Under the pieces are notes generated by a model, which ran no database searches, had not been told where the DNA came from, and saw only the letters and a program-made list of their open reading frames with translations. DNA of 64,000 nucleotides from Pleurodeles waltl (taxonomy: Eukaryota > Chordata > Amphibia > Caudata > Salamandridae). Where the stretch lies: positions 219,429,442 to 219,493,441 of the forward strand of contig NC_090450.1 of NCBI RefSeq assembly GCF_031143425.1. The letters run 5' to 3'. Within the stretch, counting starts at the first letter, position 1, and each line of letters starts with the position of its first letter. Positions 12,601 through 23,229 of this stretch are shown in pieces. The position numbers and the translations under genes were made by a program.

Positions 12601-14663
12601 TTCAGAAATGCACAGGTTTGGTAGGTTTCCCTAGGTGGCGGCTGAGCTAGAGGCCAAAATCTACAGGTAGTCACTTTGCTAAAAACAGTTCTGTTTTCTG
12701 TGATATGTCCACGTTGTGTTTTGGGGCATATCCTGTCGCGGGCGCTAGGCCTACCCACACAAGTGAGGTATCATTTTTATCGGGAGACGTGGGGGAACGC
12801 TGGGTGGAAGGAAATTTGTGGCTCCTCTCAGATTCCAGAACTTTCTGCCACAGAAATGTGAGGAACATGTGTTTTTTTAGCCAAATTTTTAGATTTGCAA
12901 AGGATTCTGGGTAACAGAACCTGGTCCGAGCCCCGCAAGTCACCCCTCCTTGGATTCCCCTAGGTCTCTAGTTTTCAGAAATGCACAGGTTTGGTAGGTT
13001 TCCCTAGGTGGCGGCTGAGCTAGAGGCCAAAATCTACAGGTAGTCACTTTGCTAAAAACAGCTCTGTTTTCTGTGATATGTCCACGTTGTGTTTTGGGGC
13101 ATATCCTGTCGCGGGCGCTAGGCCTACCCACACAAGTGAGGTATCATTTTTATCGGGAGACATGGGGGAACGCTGGGTGGAAGGAAATTTGTGGCTCCTC
13201 TCAGATTCCAGAACTTTCTGCCACAGAAATGTGAGGAACATGTGTTTTTTTAGCCAAATTTTGAGGTTTGCAAAGGATTCTGGGTAACAGAACCTGGTCC
13301 GAGCCCCGCAAGTCACCCCTCCTTGGATTCCCCTCGGTCTCTAGTTTTCAGAAATGCACAGGTTTGGTAGGTTTCCCTAGGTGGCGGCTGAGCTAGAGGC
13401 CAAAATCTACAGGTAGTCACTTTGCTAAAAACAGCTCTGTTTTCTGTGATATGTCCACGTTGTGTTTTGGGGCATATCCTGTCGCGGGCGCTAGGCCTAC
13501 CCACACAAGTGAGGTATCATTTTTATCGGGAGACATGGGGGAACGCTGGGTGGAAGGAAATTTGTGGCTCCTCTCAGATTCCAGAACTTTCCGCCACAGA
13601 AATGTGAGGAACATGTGTTTTTTTAGCGAAATTTTGAGGTTTGCAAAGGATTCTGGGTAACAGAACCTGGTCCGAGCCCCGCAAGTCACCCCTCCTTGGA
13701 TTCCCCTAGGTCTCTAGTTTTCAGAAATGCACAGGTTTGGTAGGTTTCCCTAGGTGGCGGCTGAGCTAGAGGCCAAAATCTACAGGTAGTCACTTTGCTA
13801 AAAACAGCTCTGTTTTCTGTGATATGTCCACGTTGTGTTTTGGGGCATATCCTGTCGCGGGCGCTAGGCCTACCCACACAAGTGAGGTATCATTTTTATC
13901 GGGAGACATGGGGGAACGCTGGGTGGAAGGAAATTTGTGGCTCCTCTCAGATTCCAGAACTTTCTGCCACAGAAATGTGAGGAACATGTGTTTTTTTAGC
14001 GAAATTTTGAGGTTTGCAAAGGATTCTGGGTAACAGAACCTGGTCCGAGCCCCGCAAGTCACCCCTCCTTGGATTCCCCTAGGTCTCTAGTTTTCAGAAA
14101 TGCACAGGTTTGGTAGGTTTCCCTAGGTGGCGGCTGAGCTAGAGGCCAAAATCTACAGGTAGTCACTTTGCTAAAAACTGCTCTGTTTTCTGTGATATGT
14201 CCACGTTGTGTTTTGGGGCATATCCTGTCGCGGGCGCTAGGCCTACCCACACAAGTGAGGTATCATTTTTATCGGGAGACGTGGGGGAACGCTGGGTGGA
14301 AGGAAATTTGTGGCTCCTCTCAGATTCCAGAACTTTCTGCCACAGAAATGTGAGGAACATGTGTTTTTTTAGCCAAATTTTGAGATTTGCAAAGGATTCT
14401 GGGTAACAGAACCTGGTCCGAGCCCCGCAAGTCACCCCTCCTTGGATTCCCCTAGGTCTCTAGTTTTCAGAAATGCACAGGTTTGGTAGGTTTCCCTAGG
14501 TGGCGGCTGAGCTAGAGGCCAAAATCTACAGGTAGTCACTTTGCTAAAAACAGCTCTGTTTTCTGTGATGTGTCCATGTTGTGTTTTGGGGCATATCCTG
14601 TCGCGGGTGCTAGGCCTACCCACACAAGTGAGGTACCATTTTTATCGGGAGACTTGGGGGAAC
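9625..14663. repeat. 373-bp satellite array with a trimeric higher-order segment
   Basis: The phrase 'tgtccacgttg' recurs near 9706, 10072, 10455, 10829, 11202, 11585, 11959, 12332, 12705, 13078, 13451, 13824, 14197 and 14570. Most spacings are 373 bp, and variant units of ~384 bp carry an A/T-rich insertion before the anchor. Units 10072-11202 and 11202-12332 are two copies of a 1130-bp trimer made of distinguishable types. From 12332 rightward the units are nearly identical monomers. Repeated 60-90-codon frames are by-products: they occur on both strands and have no recognisable domain. The same unit occurs once or a few times in the other piggyBac copies (30.4-30.84 kb and 38.1-39.48 kb). 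Confidence 0.92.
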
Positions 14664-15732
14664 ATAGATTAGCAAAACAAGTACTATTGCCCCTTGTCTT
14701 TCTCTACATTTTTTCCTTCCAAATATAGGAGTGTGTGTAAAAAAGACATCTATTTGAGAAATTCCCTGTAATTCACGTGCTACTATGGTCACCCCGGAAT
14801 TCAGAGATGTGCAAATAGCCACTGCTCCTCAACACCTTATCTTGTGCCCTTTTTGGGAATGCAAAGGTTTTCTTGATAGCAATTTTTTACTCCTTATATT
14901 TCAGCAAATGAATTGCTGTATACCCGGTATAGAATGAAAACGCACTGCAGGGTGCAGCTCATTTATTGGCTCTGGGTTCCTCGGGTTCTTGATGAACCTA
15001 CAAGCCCTATATATCCCCGCAACCAGAGGAGTCCAGCAGACGTAACGGTATATTGCTTTCGATAATCTGACATTGCAGGGAAAAGTTACAGAGTAAAACG
15101 TAGAGAAAAATTGATGGTTTTTTCACCTCAATTTCAATATTTTTCTTTTTCAGCTGTTATTTTCTGTAGGAAACCCTTGTAGGATCTACACAAATGACCC
15201 CTTGCTGAATTCAGAATTTTGTCTACTTTTCAGAAATGTTTAGGTTTCTGGGATCCAGCATTGGTTTCATGACCATTCCTGTCAGTGACTGGAAGGAGGC
15301 TGAAAGCACAAAAAATTGCACAAATGGGGTATGCCCCAGTAAAATGCCAAAATTGTGTTGAAAAATTGGGTTTTCTGATTCAAGTCTGCCTGTTCCTGAA
15401 AGCTGGGAAGCTGCTGAGTTTAGCACCGCAAACCCTTTGTTGATGCCATTTTCAGGGGAAAAACCACAAGCCTTCTTCTGCAGCCACTTTTTCCAATTTT
15501 TTTGAAAAAAAAGAAATTTTCACTGTATTTTGGCCAATTTCTTGGCCTCCTTCAAGGGAACCCACAAAGTCTGGGTACCTCTAGAATCCCTAGGATGTTG
15601 GAAAAAAAGGACGCAAATTTGGCTTGGTTAGCTTATGTGGACAAAAAGTTATGAGGGCCTAAGCGCGAACTGCCCCAAATAGGCAAAAAAAGTCCCGGCA
15701 CAGGAGGGGGAAAAGGCCTGGCAGCGAAGGGG
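14664..15732 (+). mobile_element. Conserved 3' terminal region of the piggyBac element
   Basis: This ~1.07-kb non-coding segment begins 'atagattagcaaaacaag', ends '...gaagggg' and is followed by TTAA. It is closely matched at 30838-31907 and 39481-40558, so it is a fixed part of the family and not flanking DNA. A GGCACAGGAGG motif just inside the right end matches the inverted left terminus, giving a terminal plus internal repeat arrangement like the asymmetric ends known for piggyBac. No open frame of note. Confidence 0.8.
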
Positions 15733-15736
15733 TTAA

Positions 15737-16075
15737 CAGGTCTCATCTAGAGGGCTGAATCTCTAAATGAAACAAGACCCGTGTTCCAGGGGTAACATCA
15801 TTTTGTAAAAAATTTATATTTGTAAGCTGAGACATTCTAAGGTATTTACTTTCTCAAAATGTAACCATAAACAAACCACTAAGCATACGTGTGTCCCCCG
15901 TATGTTCAAAAGGGCATAACCAAACCTCAAAGCAAGTCTGTGATGTACCTGTTAAAACCAGTTGATACCACATTCCACCTCTAAAGAAACAAACATTTAC
16001 AAATCCAATAGGTTTTTCCTCTGTTTTTTCTTTTGCATTCTACCTTACTAGCTGGATTATAAATATTAGAAAAAG
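15737..16075. other. Spacer without recognised features
   Basis: An AT-rich spacer of about 340 bp lies between the right TTAA of the giant piggyBac element and the target duplication of the solo LTR. I see no gene or repeat structure in it. Confidence 0.7.
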
Positions 16076-17291
16076 GTTATTGTTGGAAATGGCCTTTCTG
16101 CAGGGTCACCCCAAAACGTTTTGCCTTCTTCCTTCTCTTTTTCTGACCTCATTTTTGCTGGCTTTAGGACTCTGTGCACTTTACCACAGCTAATCAGTGC
16201 TAAAGTGTATATGCTCTCCTTTAAACATGGTGACATTGGCTCATACCCAATTGGCTTATTTAATTTACTTGTAAGTCCCTAGTCAAGTGCACAGGGCCTG
16301 TAAATTAAATGCTACTAGTGGGATGCAACACAGGTTGTGCCACCCACATAAGTAGCCCCCTAACCATGTCTCAGGCCTGCCGCTGCAGTGCCTGTGTGTG
16401 CAGTGTGCGGCGGAAATTGACACACAGCTGGCAAAAAACAATGCACAGCCTGCACTGCTGTGAAAAATTCACAGCACGTCAAACCGGAATGACGCTGCCT
16501 GACTTTGCAAGAAGAAGATCGATGCAACGCCAGCGTAGCAACCGGAAATTTTACACACGGCCCACTGGGTCGATGCACAGCCGAGTCAGAACGACGCAGC
16601 CCGACTTCCAGAGAGGAATCAACGCAGCACCTGCCATGTGGTAGAAATTTCCAAGCAACGTCCACTGGATCGACGCAGCCCCTGTGACTTCATCCTGCTA
16701 GCGCCGGATTTCAACACATCGTCCCGGGGGATCCGAAAACCCAGCAACCTAAAGAGGATCTCCAGTCTACGTGCTGGAAATCGACGCATAGCCTGACCTG
16801 TGTGAAAACTAAATGCATCGCTGTGTGCGGCCCAAGAACTCGACGTACACCTCCCTGTTTTCCATGCATTTCCACCTATGTGGTTCTTTGCAAGGATTTT
16901 GAACGCAAACCTGGTACTTTGTGCTTGCAAGAGACAATTGTTGCTTTTAAGAGACTAAAGACACTTTATATCATTTTTACAGTGATATTTCCAAATATAC
17001 CTATTGCATTTAAATCGTTTTGACCTGCATCTTATCAGATAAATATTATATAAATTTGTAAACACAGTGTGGTGTATTTTTGTGGTGTCCTACTGTGTTA
17101 TTGCATGATTTTTGCACAAATACTTTACCAATTACCTTCTAAGTAAAGCCTGACTGCTCAGTGCCAAGCTACCAGAGGGTGGACACAGGATAATTTGGAT
17201 TGTGTGTGACTTACCCTGACTAGAGTGAGGGTCCTTGTTTGGACAGGGGGTAACCTAACTGCCAACCAAAGACCCCATTTCTAACAGTTAT
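16076..17291 (+). mobile_element. Solo LTR (1206 bp) with 5-bp target duplication
   Basis: The LTR body is 16081-17286. It begins TGTTGGAAATGG and ends CCATTTCTAACA, so TG...CA lies within a longer near-perfect terminal inverted repeat. The flanking pentamer GTTAT is present on both sides (16076-16080 and 17287-17291), as expected of retroviral-type integration. The 3' ~80 bases match the LTR end of the decayed element at 54381 in the opposite orientation. There is no internal coding region, so this is a recombination-derived solo LTR. Short frames inside it are incidental. Confidence 0.88.
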
Positions 17292-17418
17292 AATATGTAT
17301 TTTTTTTTTCAAATAATCAACTGTTAATAGTTGTTTAATAGTTGTTTATGTTGTTTATTAATTCAACATACATCATGAAATAAACAATTATCAACAGATT
17401 ATCAAATGTAAAACAAAT

Positions 17419-18088
17419 ATTATTATCACGCCCGACTTTTGGGTGGTGCGAGAGGTGCGACCATACCAGGCGCTGATGTCCGGGGGCGCTGTGTTAGCAA
17501 TAACGTCCTAAACTTGCGATTTAAAAGCACCTGCTGAATTTTTGATGCTAGTCTGGCGCTTTGCAGGATTAGCATAAAAAATGTTGATGCTAATCCTGCA
17601 AAGCACACAGAGGCCCATTGTAACCAACATAAGTCTCCTTTTAACGCCTGCTCTGAGCAGGAGTTAAAAGTGCCAGAAAAAATGACGCAAAGAAATCTGT
17701 CTGATTTCTTTGTGCCATTTTATGGCCCCAAAAATGGGGGAATGCCTCCTGCATGCATTGCACCACTTTGTAAATATTGCATTGCGTTTTGGCCTTCTAA
17801 CACCACATTAGCTTGAAAAAATTGGCACTAATGTAGTGTTAGAATGGCGCTAGGGGCTCTTGAATATGCCCCAATATTTTAAATGGTTTGCTGAGTGGAT
17901 AAGTAAAGCCAGCCTTTACAAGAGCTTTAAAACACATGAATGTATGTGAAAGGGAAGCGATGGAGAGATGAGGGGCACATTTGCCGGGTGGTAGTGAGTG
18001 AAACCAAGGAGGAGGTCATGGGGTGGGGGCGCCAGAATTAACTGTCGCACAGGGCGCCACCAGTCCTAAAGCCGGCCCTGATTATTAT
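17419..18088. mobile_element. hAT-type MITE with 8-bp target duplication
   Basis: The body is 17427-18080. The right end, inverted, begins CAGGGCCGGCTTTAGG, a terminus typical of vertebrate hAT elements. The left end CACGCCCGACTTTTGG is a diverged match. The octamer ATTATTAT flanks both sides exactly (17419-17426 and 18081-18088), the size made by hAT transposases, although the octamer is of low complexity. There is no transposase frame. A second MITE appears to be nested inside. Confidence 0.8.
17505..17880 (-). mobile_element. MITE nested inside the hAT element (approximate ends)
   Basis: The segment has a central palindrome around 'gcaggattagc...gctaatcctgc' and the phrase 'gcattgcaccactttgtaaata'. 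Both occur again in the MITE at 57117-57560, so the two are related copies. Edges are estimates, because no clear target duplication could be read inside the host element. Confidence 0.5.
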
Positions 18089-20204
18089 AATAAATTTGTA
18101 ATATTTATAATCTAGTTATCTTGTAAAATAGAATGCAAAAGAAAAAACAAAAGCGAAACCTGTCGGGACTGGTGGCATTTCTCCAATCCATCTATGCCTC
18201 CTGTGGAACTGAGAGAGCAGGAGGTATCTACACAAACGGAATGGCTGCTTCCGAAGAGACGTCAACGTTATTTATTAAAATAATTGACAATATTTATTTA
18301 TTTATCGTTGGTGTAGTAACTTGCACTTCTTATAAGATACAAGATAGCCATCGGTTACAATTTGGACTCGATGATTACTAATCAGCAGCCAATACTGCAG
18401 GTTTTAAAGATGTTTCAAGACCACGTTACTATGTGTCATTTATTTTGTTGCAATGGTCAAACGTTTATTTAATTGGTACAAGAGAGGGGCACCTCCCTGG
18501 ATGTCTCATCTGCGTAGCAGATTCAAGACCCACTATCACACATTATATAAATAATATGCAGTCAGGCATCAGTATCCTTCACATATATTTTCCTGATTGT
18601 GCCTTGCAATTAGTCTAAACTGTTGGAATAAAAACCTATGCATTTCAAACACTGTTGTGCCTTCCATGTGTCACCCCAGGTCTGCACCGCCATCAAAGAT
18701 GCATTCAGACAGCACTGAAAATAAAAACATGGGTATGAGACTTTGGTGCAACAACATTCACGCAGCACAGGCCTGCCTGACAATATGTGTCCTGTAATAC
18801 GTCAATGGGAGTCATCGGTTGTGCTCTTGCTAAAAAAGCTCCATTAGCGTTGTTCTCCAACGTAAAGACAATCCAACCATGTCTTGTGTAAAATACCTAT
18901 TTTAACATGAGGCAACCACTCGAGAGTAAGCCATGTAAAATGTTTAATTTCATGGTACACCACTTAACTGTATGAAAATCAAGTGATATTCTGATTTATT
19001 TTCTAGTGCATAGCCTCGGTGCTTGAGCTGTTCCGGCCCCTCTTAAAGCCCTTATGCTTACATTAAAGTAGAGCGGATGTCACCGCCACAAAGAGATGTT
19101 GTGCTGCGCTTGCATCTACGTTCAGTGGAAAATAGTTCTGGAGCACTAACGTCGATTGGCAGTGCTTTGTCCAAGTGCACACGCAACCGTATCATAAATC
19201 TGAGGGTGCACATAATAGCAATTAGGGTGACCACCTGGCATTGAGGCAAATTCTGGACAGGACTGTAAAAAATTCAGGACAAAGGTTCAAAATTCAGGAC
19301 AAAAAGTCAGGACGAAGAGTCAAAATTCAGGACAAAAATTCAAGAACAAAGGTCAGTTTTATGCCACACTCAAGAGAGGCCATGCTTCACTATGTTATCA
19401 GTGCTTTTATTTACTCTTTTTTAACATAGCACTGTTTATTCACTGTGGTCCTTTTGTGATTACCTCCTGGTATACTACATTCAGGTGTCACATTAAGTCC
19501 TTCTTCAGTAGTAAATTAATGCCCTTCAGCACTATGTCAAAAGTAACAACACCATTTTGATTATGTTTCTGAATATTTTAATACTCCTGGCAAACAGTTT
19601 GGGAAACATTAAGGTAATTAACCTTATGCTAGTTTAAACAACTTGAAAAAAATCATCTGGCTCACCCAAACCGCCCATGGACTTTCAACCTAAAAAAATT
19701 GTAATGAGGCAAGGCAGATGGTGTGGGCATCAGTCTCACTAGAGTGTATGTCTGGGACTCTACATTTATCACAGAAGTGGAAGCCCTGACTACCAATCAA
19801 AGATAATAAAAGAGAAGGATGAAATCGATATCAAATAGAAGGTTGTTCCTAAGAACCGAATAAATAAGGAAGAGAAGAACAAGATGGGACAATTCCTAAA
19901 ATCAGACAAGATGGGTCATCAAGACTTTCGGAAGGTATTGGGTGACTGGGGAGTTGCCTCTGCAGACATGAGAGAAACAGGAGAGGCACTGTCAAGTGGT
20001 TGAACAAGCAGCACCCACCCACCTTGGCAAACTCTTCTGGTGCAATGGTCCCCTGTTCGTGCTTGTGAAGGGTAAGCATGGGGCCAGACCCATTGCAAGG
20101 TTGTCCAAGGCAATTGCCTGCTTTGTCCATGTCTTAAAATGGTTTTGAAATTGAGCAAAAGCCAAACTAGTGATCTGGGTTATCCCTAAGTGTCATGTAC
20201 ACAT
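18089..20204. other. Non-coding stretch with a small direct-repeat cluster
   Basis: No gene is recognised. At about 19250-19345 the phrase 'attcaggacaaa' recurs four or five times with 20-27-base spacing. The preceding 'agggtgaccacctggcattg' resembles the start of a common vertebrate MITE type, but no matching second end was found. Remaining short frames lack any family resemblance. Confidence 0.55.
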
Positions 20205-20789
20205 AGAGGGGGTCATTCTGACCCTGGCGGCCGGTGACCGCCAGGGTCACCGACCACGGGAGCACCGCCAACAGGCTGGCGGTGCTCCCTCGAGCATTCT
20301 GACTGCGGCGGTTCAGCCGCGGTCAGAAACGGAAAGTCGGCGGTCTCCCTCCAACTTTCCGCTGCTCGGGTGAATCCTCCATGGCTGCGGAGCGCGCTCC
20401 GCAGCCATGGGGATTCTGACACCCCCTACCGCCATCCTGTTCCTGGCGGGTCTCCCGCCAGGAACAGGATGGCGGTAGGGGGTGCCGCGGGGCCCCCGTA
20501 AGAGGGCCCCACTGTGTATTTCAGTGTCTGCAAAGCAGACACTGAAATACGCGACGGGTGCAACTGCACCCGTCGCACCTTCCCACTACGCCGGCTCCAT
20601 TCAGAGCCGGCGTCCTCGTGGGAAGGTAGATTTGCCCTGGGCTGGCGGGCGGCCTTTTGGTGGCCGCCCGCCAGCCCAGGGCAAATCTCAAAATACCCTC
20701 AGCGGTCTTGTGACTGCGGAGCGGTATTTTGACGGGGGAACATTGGCGGGCGGCCTCCGCCGGCCGCCAATGTTAGAATGACCCCCAGA
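20205..20789. mobile_element. Palindrome-chain MITE, TIR GGGGGTCATTCT
   Basis: The body 20208-20786 has perfect 12-base terminal inverted repeats GGGGGTCATTCT/AGAATGACCCCC, and AGA on both flanks is a candidate 3-bp target duplication. The inside is almost entirely a series of adjacent perfect hairpins, for example around 20395, 20440-20480, 20520-20550, 20555-20575, 20578-20625 and 20627-20690. The subterminal 'accctggcgg' also occurs at the start of the Harbinger-like element at 57556, so a PIF/Harbinger relationship is likely. No transposase frame. Confidence 0.75.
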
Positions 20790-21222
20790 ATCTTTAAAAT
20801 ATTTAGGATGTATATCGCACAAACAAAAGGTAAACATTTCAAAATGTAATTAGTGTTTCTTTCACAAATGGCACTGTTTTCCCCTTTATCTACAATTAGA
20901 CCTCAGATTGAACTGGGAACCAGTTACCTTTCGATACTTACTGATTAATATCTACCAATCTCCTACTGATTTCCAGGATTGAAATCTCGGCAGAACATTA
21001 CGGTCCTTCTGAGTCCAGTTTGCTTTTTGGTCTTCTCTTCTGCTCTCTGTACTGGGCCAGGTGGCACTAGTGAGGATGGTGTGCTACCCCGATGATAGTA
21101 TTATTTTGCAAACCTTCTACCGCTCGTCCTTCTTTTCTTCTTCAGACATACCACACATCTGATTTGGTTGCGGGGAAGCCATTGAGTAGCTCTTTCCACT
21201 CTAAACCTACGTGTGACTGCGG
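20790..21222. other. Non-coding spacer
   Basis: I see no repeat structure or coding signal that I can name. The 3' part may belong to the L1 fragment that follows, but no frame supports this. Confidence 0.5.
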
Positions 21223-21800
21223 GTGGATGAGGCCTTCTGGACTTGGAACACTATTATTCAGCTGAACAGGTCCAATGGGTGGCTCTCTGGCTTTCTGCCC
21301 AACCCCCCTGCAAGAGATGGGGTTTATCCGAAAATAATTTTATGGAGGACTTACTACACTGCTCATTGTTTTCTGCTCACCATTTTAGGGATCACCATCC
21401 GGGGCTATCATGCACAGCTTTCTCTTGCCTTGTTAGAACCTGTAATCTTATTGACACAAAGAAACCCTGTGCTCCTGCACTACCTTTGCTAAGCCTTCCC
21501 ACTTGCACAGGACAGCTGTGCTCAGAGCAGCTCCATCAGTGGCATGCAGCAGGTGTCTCAGAATTGGGGGATTTGTCTCTGGATGGTGTGCTATTAAATT
21601 TCCAAACCCTTGTGGCAGGCTGCCATCTTCACCCCAGTGAACTCCTTACTTACAACCACCTTAAACAATCATTAAATGCCCTATTTCATGCCTGCCACCT
21701 TCCACTAACCCTACATGGGGTGTGCCAGAAGCTCTACACCATAGGGACTGGTGGAAGACTGATAGAATGGGTGTGCAGACCTTTCAGGTAACATTTTGAC
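21223..21800 (+). pseudogene. L1-type LINE ORF2 fragment (C-terminal region)
   Basis: The frame at 21243-21791 encodes a ~180-residue piece. It opens with YYSAEQVQWVALWL, which resembles the 'YYLAAQ...' segment downstream of the reverse transcriptase in L1 ORF2. Farther on it reads GVSELGDLSLDGVLLNF, the kind of 'G...DL...G...F' spacer region seen before the ORF2 C terminus. The catalytic reverse transcriptase and endonuclease domains are absent, and an overlapping frame at 21223-21492 suggests frame disruption. I read it as a truncated dead LINE copy; the family is assigned from pattern memory only. Confidence 0.6.
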
Positions 21801-22201
21801 CACTCCAAGTGTTCTCATCATACTACCTGGGTGATTGATGTGGCCAAACCTCGGCAAGATACGGACTGGACTAAAATACTGGACTTTTCCCACAAAGTAC
21901 CCCACGGCTGTCACTTTAAGTACATTCATAGAGCTTCCTTGGGAATGCATTCTGCCCGTTGCTTGCCATTGGCTTTGTGGTTTGTAACTCACATTTTGTT
22001 GCTTTCAATTGGCTGGCTTAATTTGTTTTAGGCTATACAGCATGAGTTCATTTCTTCCCTTGCCCAAACATTATTCACAGTGTCCATCCGAGTGCTCCTG
22101 TTCTATAAACAGGCCTGTAAATATTGTTTTTCTCATCTCATCCTATTTGCTGTGCATTCAAAGAACAAGGTCAAATGTTAGACTCTGTCGTCAGTGGGAA
22201 C
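21801..22201. other. Non-coding flank
   Basis: About 400 bp between the L1 fragment and the TTA of the next MITE. It may contain the decayed 3' part of the LINE. No identifiable signal. Confidence 0.5.
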
Positions 22202-22886
22202 TTAGGGCCAGATGTAGCAAAGACTTTGCGACTCGCAAACGGCGAAAATCGCCGTTTGCGAGTCGTAAATGCGTGTTTGAAATGCAGAAATGCATTTTGC
22301 GAGTCGGAACCGACTCGCAAAATGCATTTCCAAGTCACAAATAGGAAGGGGTGTTCCCTTCCTATTTGCGAGTCGCAGTGGTATGCAATTCCATTTGCGA
22401 CCGCGTACGCGGGCGCAAATGGAGTCGCAGTTACCATCCACTTGAAGTGGATGGTAACCCACTCGCAAACGGGAAGGGGTCCCAATGGGACCCCTTCCCC
22501 TTTGTGACTGGACCCACAAATATTTCTTCAGAGCAGGCAGTGGTCCAAGGGACCACTACCTGCCCTGAAAAAATCCGAAACAAAAGGTTTTTTTTTTTTT
22601 TTCTAAGTGCAGCTCGTTTTCCTTTAAAGAAAACGGGCTACACTTGGAAAAAATAAACTGCTTTTTTTAAAAGCAGTCACGGACATGTAGGTCTGCTGTT
22701 CCCAGCAGGCCTCCATCCCCGTGAGTGCCCAGAGTCGCTATGGGGGCGCAAATTGCGACCCACCTCATTAATATTAGTGAAGTGGGTCTTCGCGACCCCA
22801 TAGCGACTCGCAGAAGGTGTCTGAGACACCTTTCTGCATACCAAATTGCAAGTCGCAATTTGGTATTTTGCTACATCTGGCCCTTA
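22202..22886. mobile_element. PIF/Harbinger-type MITE built of successive hairpins
   Basis: The body is 22205-22883. The terminal inverted repeats read GGGCCAGATGTAGCAAA and its complement, perfectly matched over 17 bases, with TTA on both sides (22202-22204 and 22884-22886), the target duplication typical of PIF/Harbinger. The interior is a succession of short palindromes: cgactcgcaaacggcg with its complement, the 'aaatgcattttgcgagtcgg' pair, the cctatttgcg pair, ttaccatccacttgaagtggatggtaa, and others up to about 22860. No transposase frame. Confidence 0.85.
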
Positions 22887-23229
22887 GTGTTTACTTTTCT
22901 TTCTCTGACTTCAAAATGATAGGATTTATGCAACAATCTTGCTGGATACTGGGGTTAGGAAAGAGTTTTTTTCTATCACATGATAACATTTAAATAAACT
23001 TCAGAATATATCAGAATTAGGAGTACAAATGGAGAACATTTTCATTCATTCTGAACTGTGCTGGAAACAAAAACCTTTATATGATTAAAACAAATCATTG
23101 CATTAGGTGATGCAATTTCCACACACCATCGTCTCTGCACTGTATAGTTTTATTTGAAAAAATGTATGTCTGAGCAATGTAATGGTCCTTTCATTTAAAA
23201 ACGTGTTGTCTGTCATGGCTGCATGTTAC
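22887..23229. other. AT-rich spacer
   Basis: A non-coding, AT-rich interval leading into the satellite that follows. Nothing recognised. Confidence 0.6.

Larger units (their letters stand above)
1961..15736 (+). mobile_element. Giant (13.8 kb) non-autonomous piggyBac-type element
   Basis: The element is flanked by TTAA at 1961-1964 and 15733-15736, the target duplication used by piggyBac transposases. The left end reads CCCCTTCTGTGCC and the inverted right end CCCCTTCGCTGCC, so 11 of 13 terminal bases match. Inside, in order, are a chain of hairpins (1971-2388), a GC-rich ~375-bp satellite (to about 9624), a ~373-bp satellite (to about 14663) and a ~1.07-kb 3' terminal region. No transposase frame is present. 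The 6.4-kb element at 25511-31911 has the same ends, related GC-rich repeats, the same 373-bp unit and a transposase, so it is a plausible source of activity in trans. The size is unusual for a non-autonomous piggyBac copy and comes almost entirely from satellite expansion. Internal satellite growth after a shorter element inserted is the simplest history. Confidence 0.85.

Noticed and set aside
9660..14650. Repeated frames of 61-90 codons (for example those starting MSTLCFGA and MTCGARTRF)
   Set aside because: Each appears once per 373-bp unit, on both strands and overlapping. Conservation follows from array homogenisation, and there is no protein family match.
2389..14663. CRISPR-like regular repeats
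   Set aside because: Units are ~373 bp and contiguous with no unique spacers, and the context is a eukaryotic transposon.
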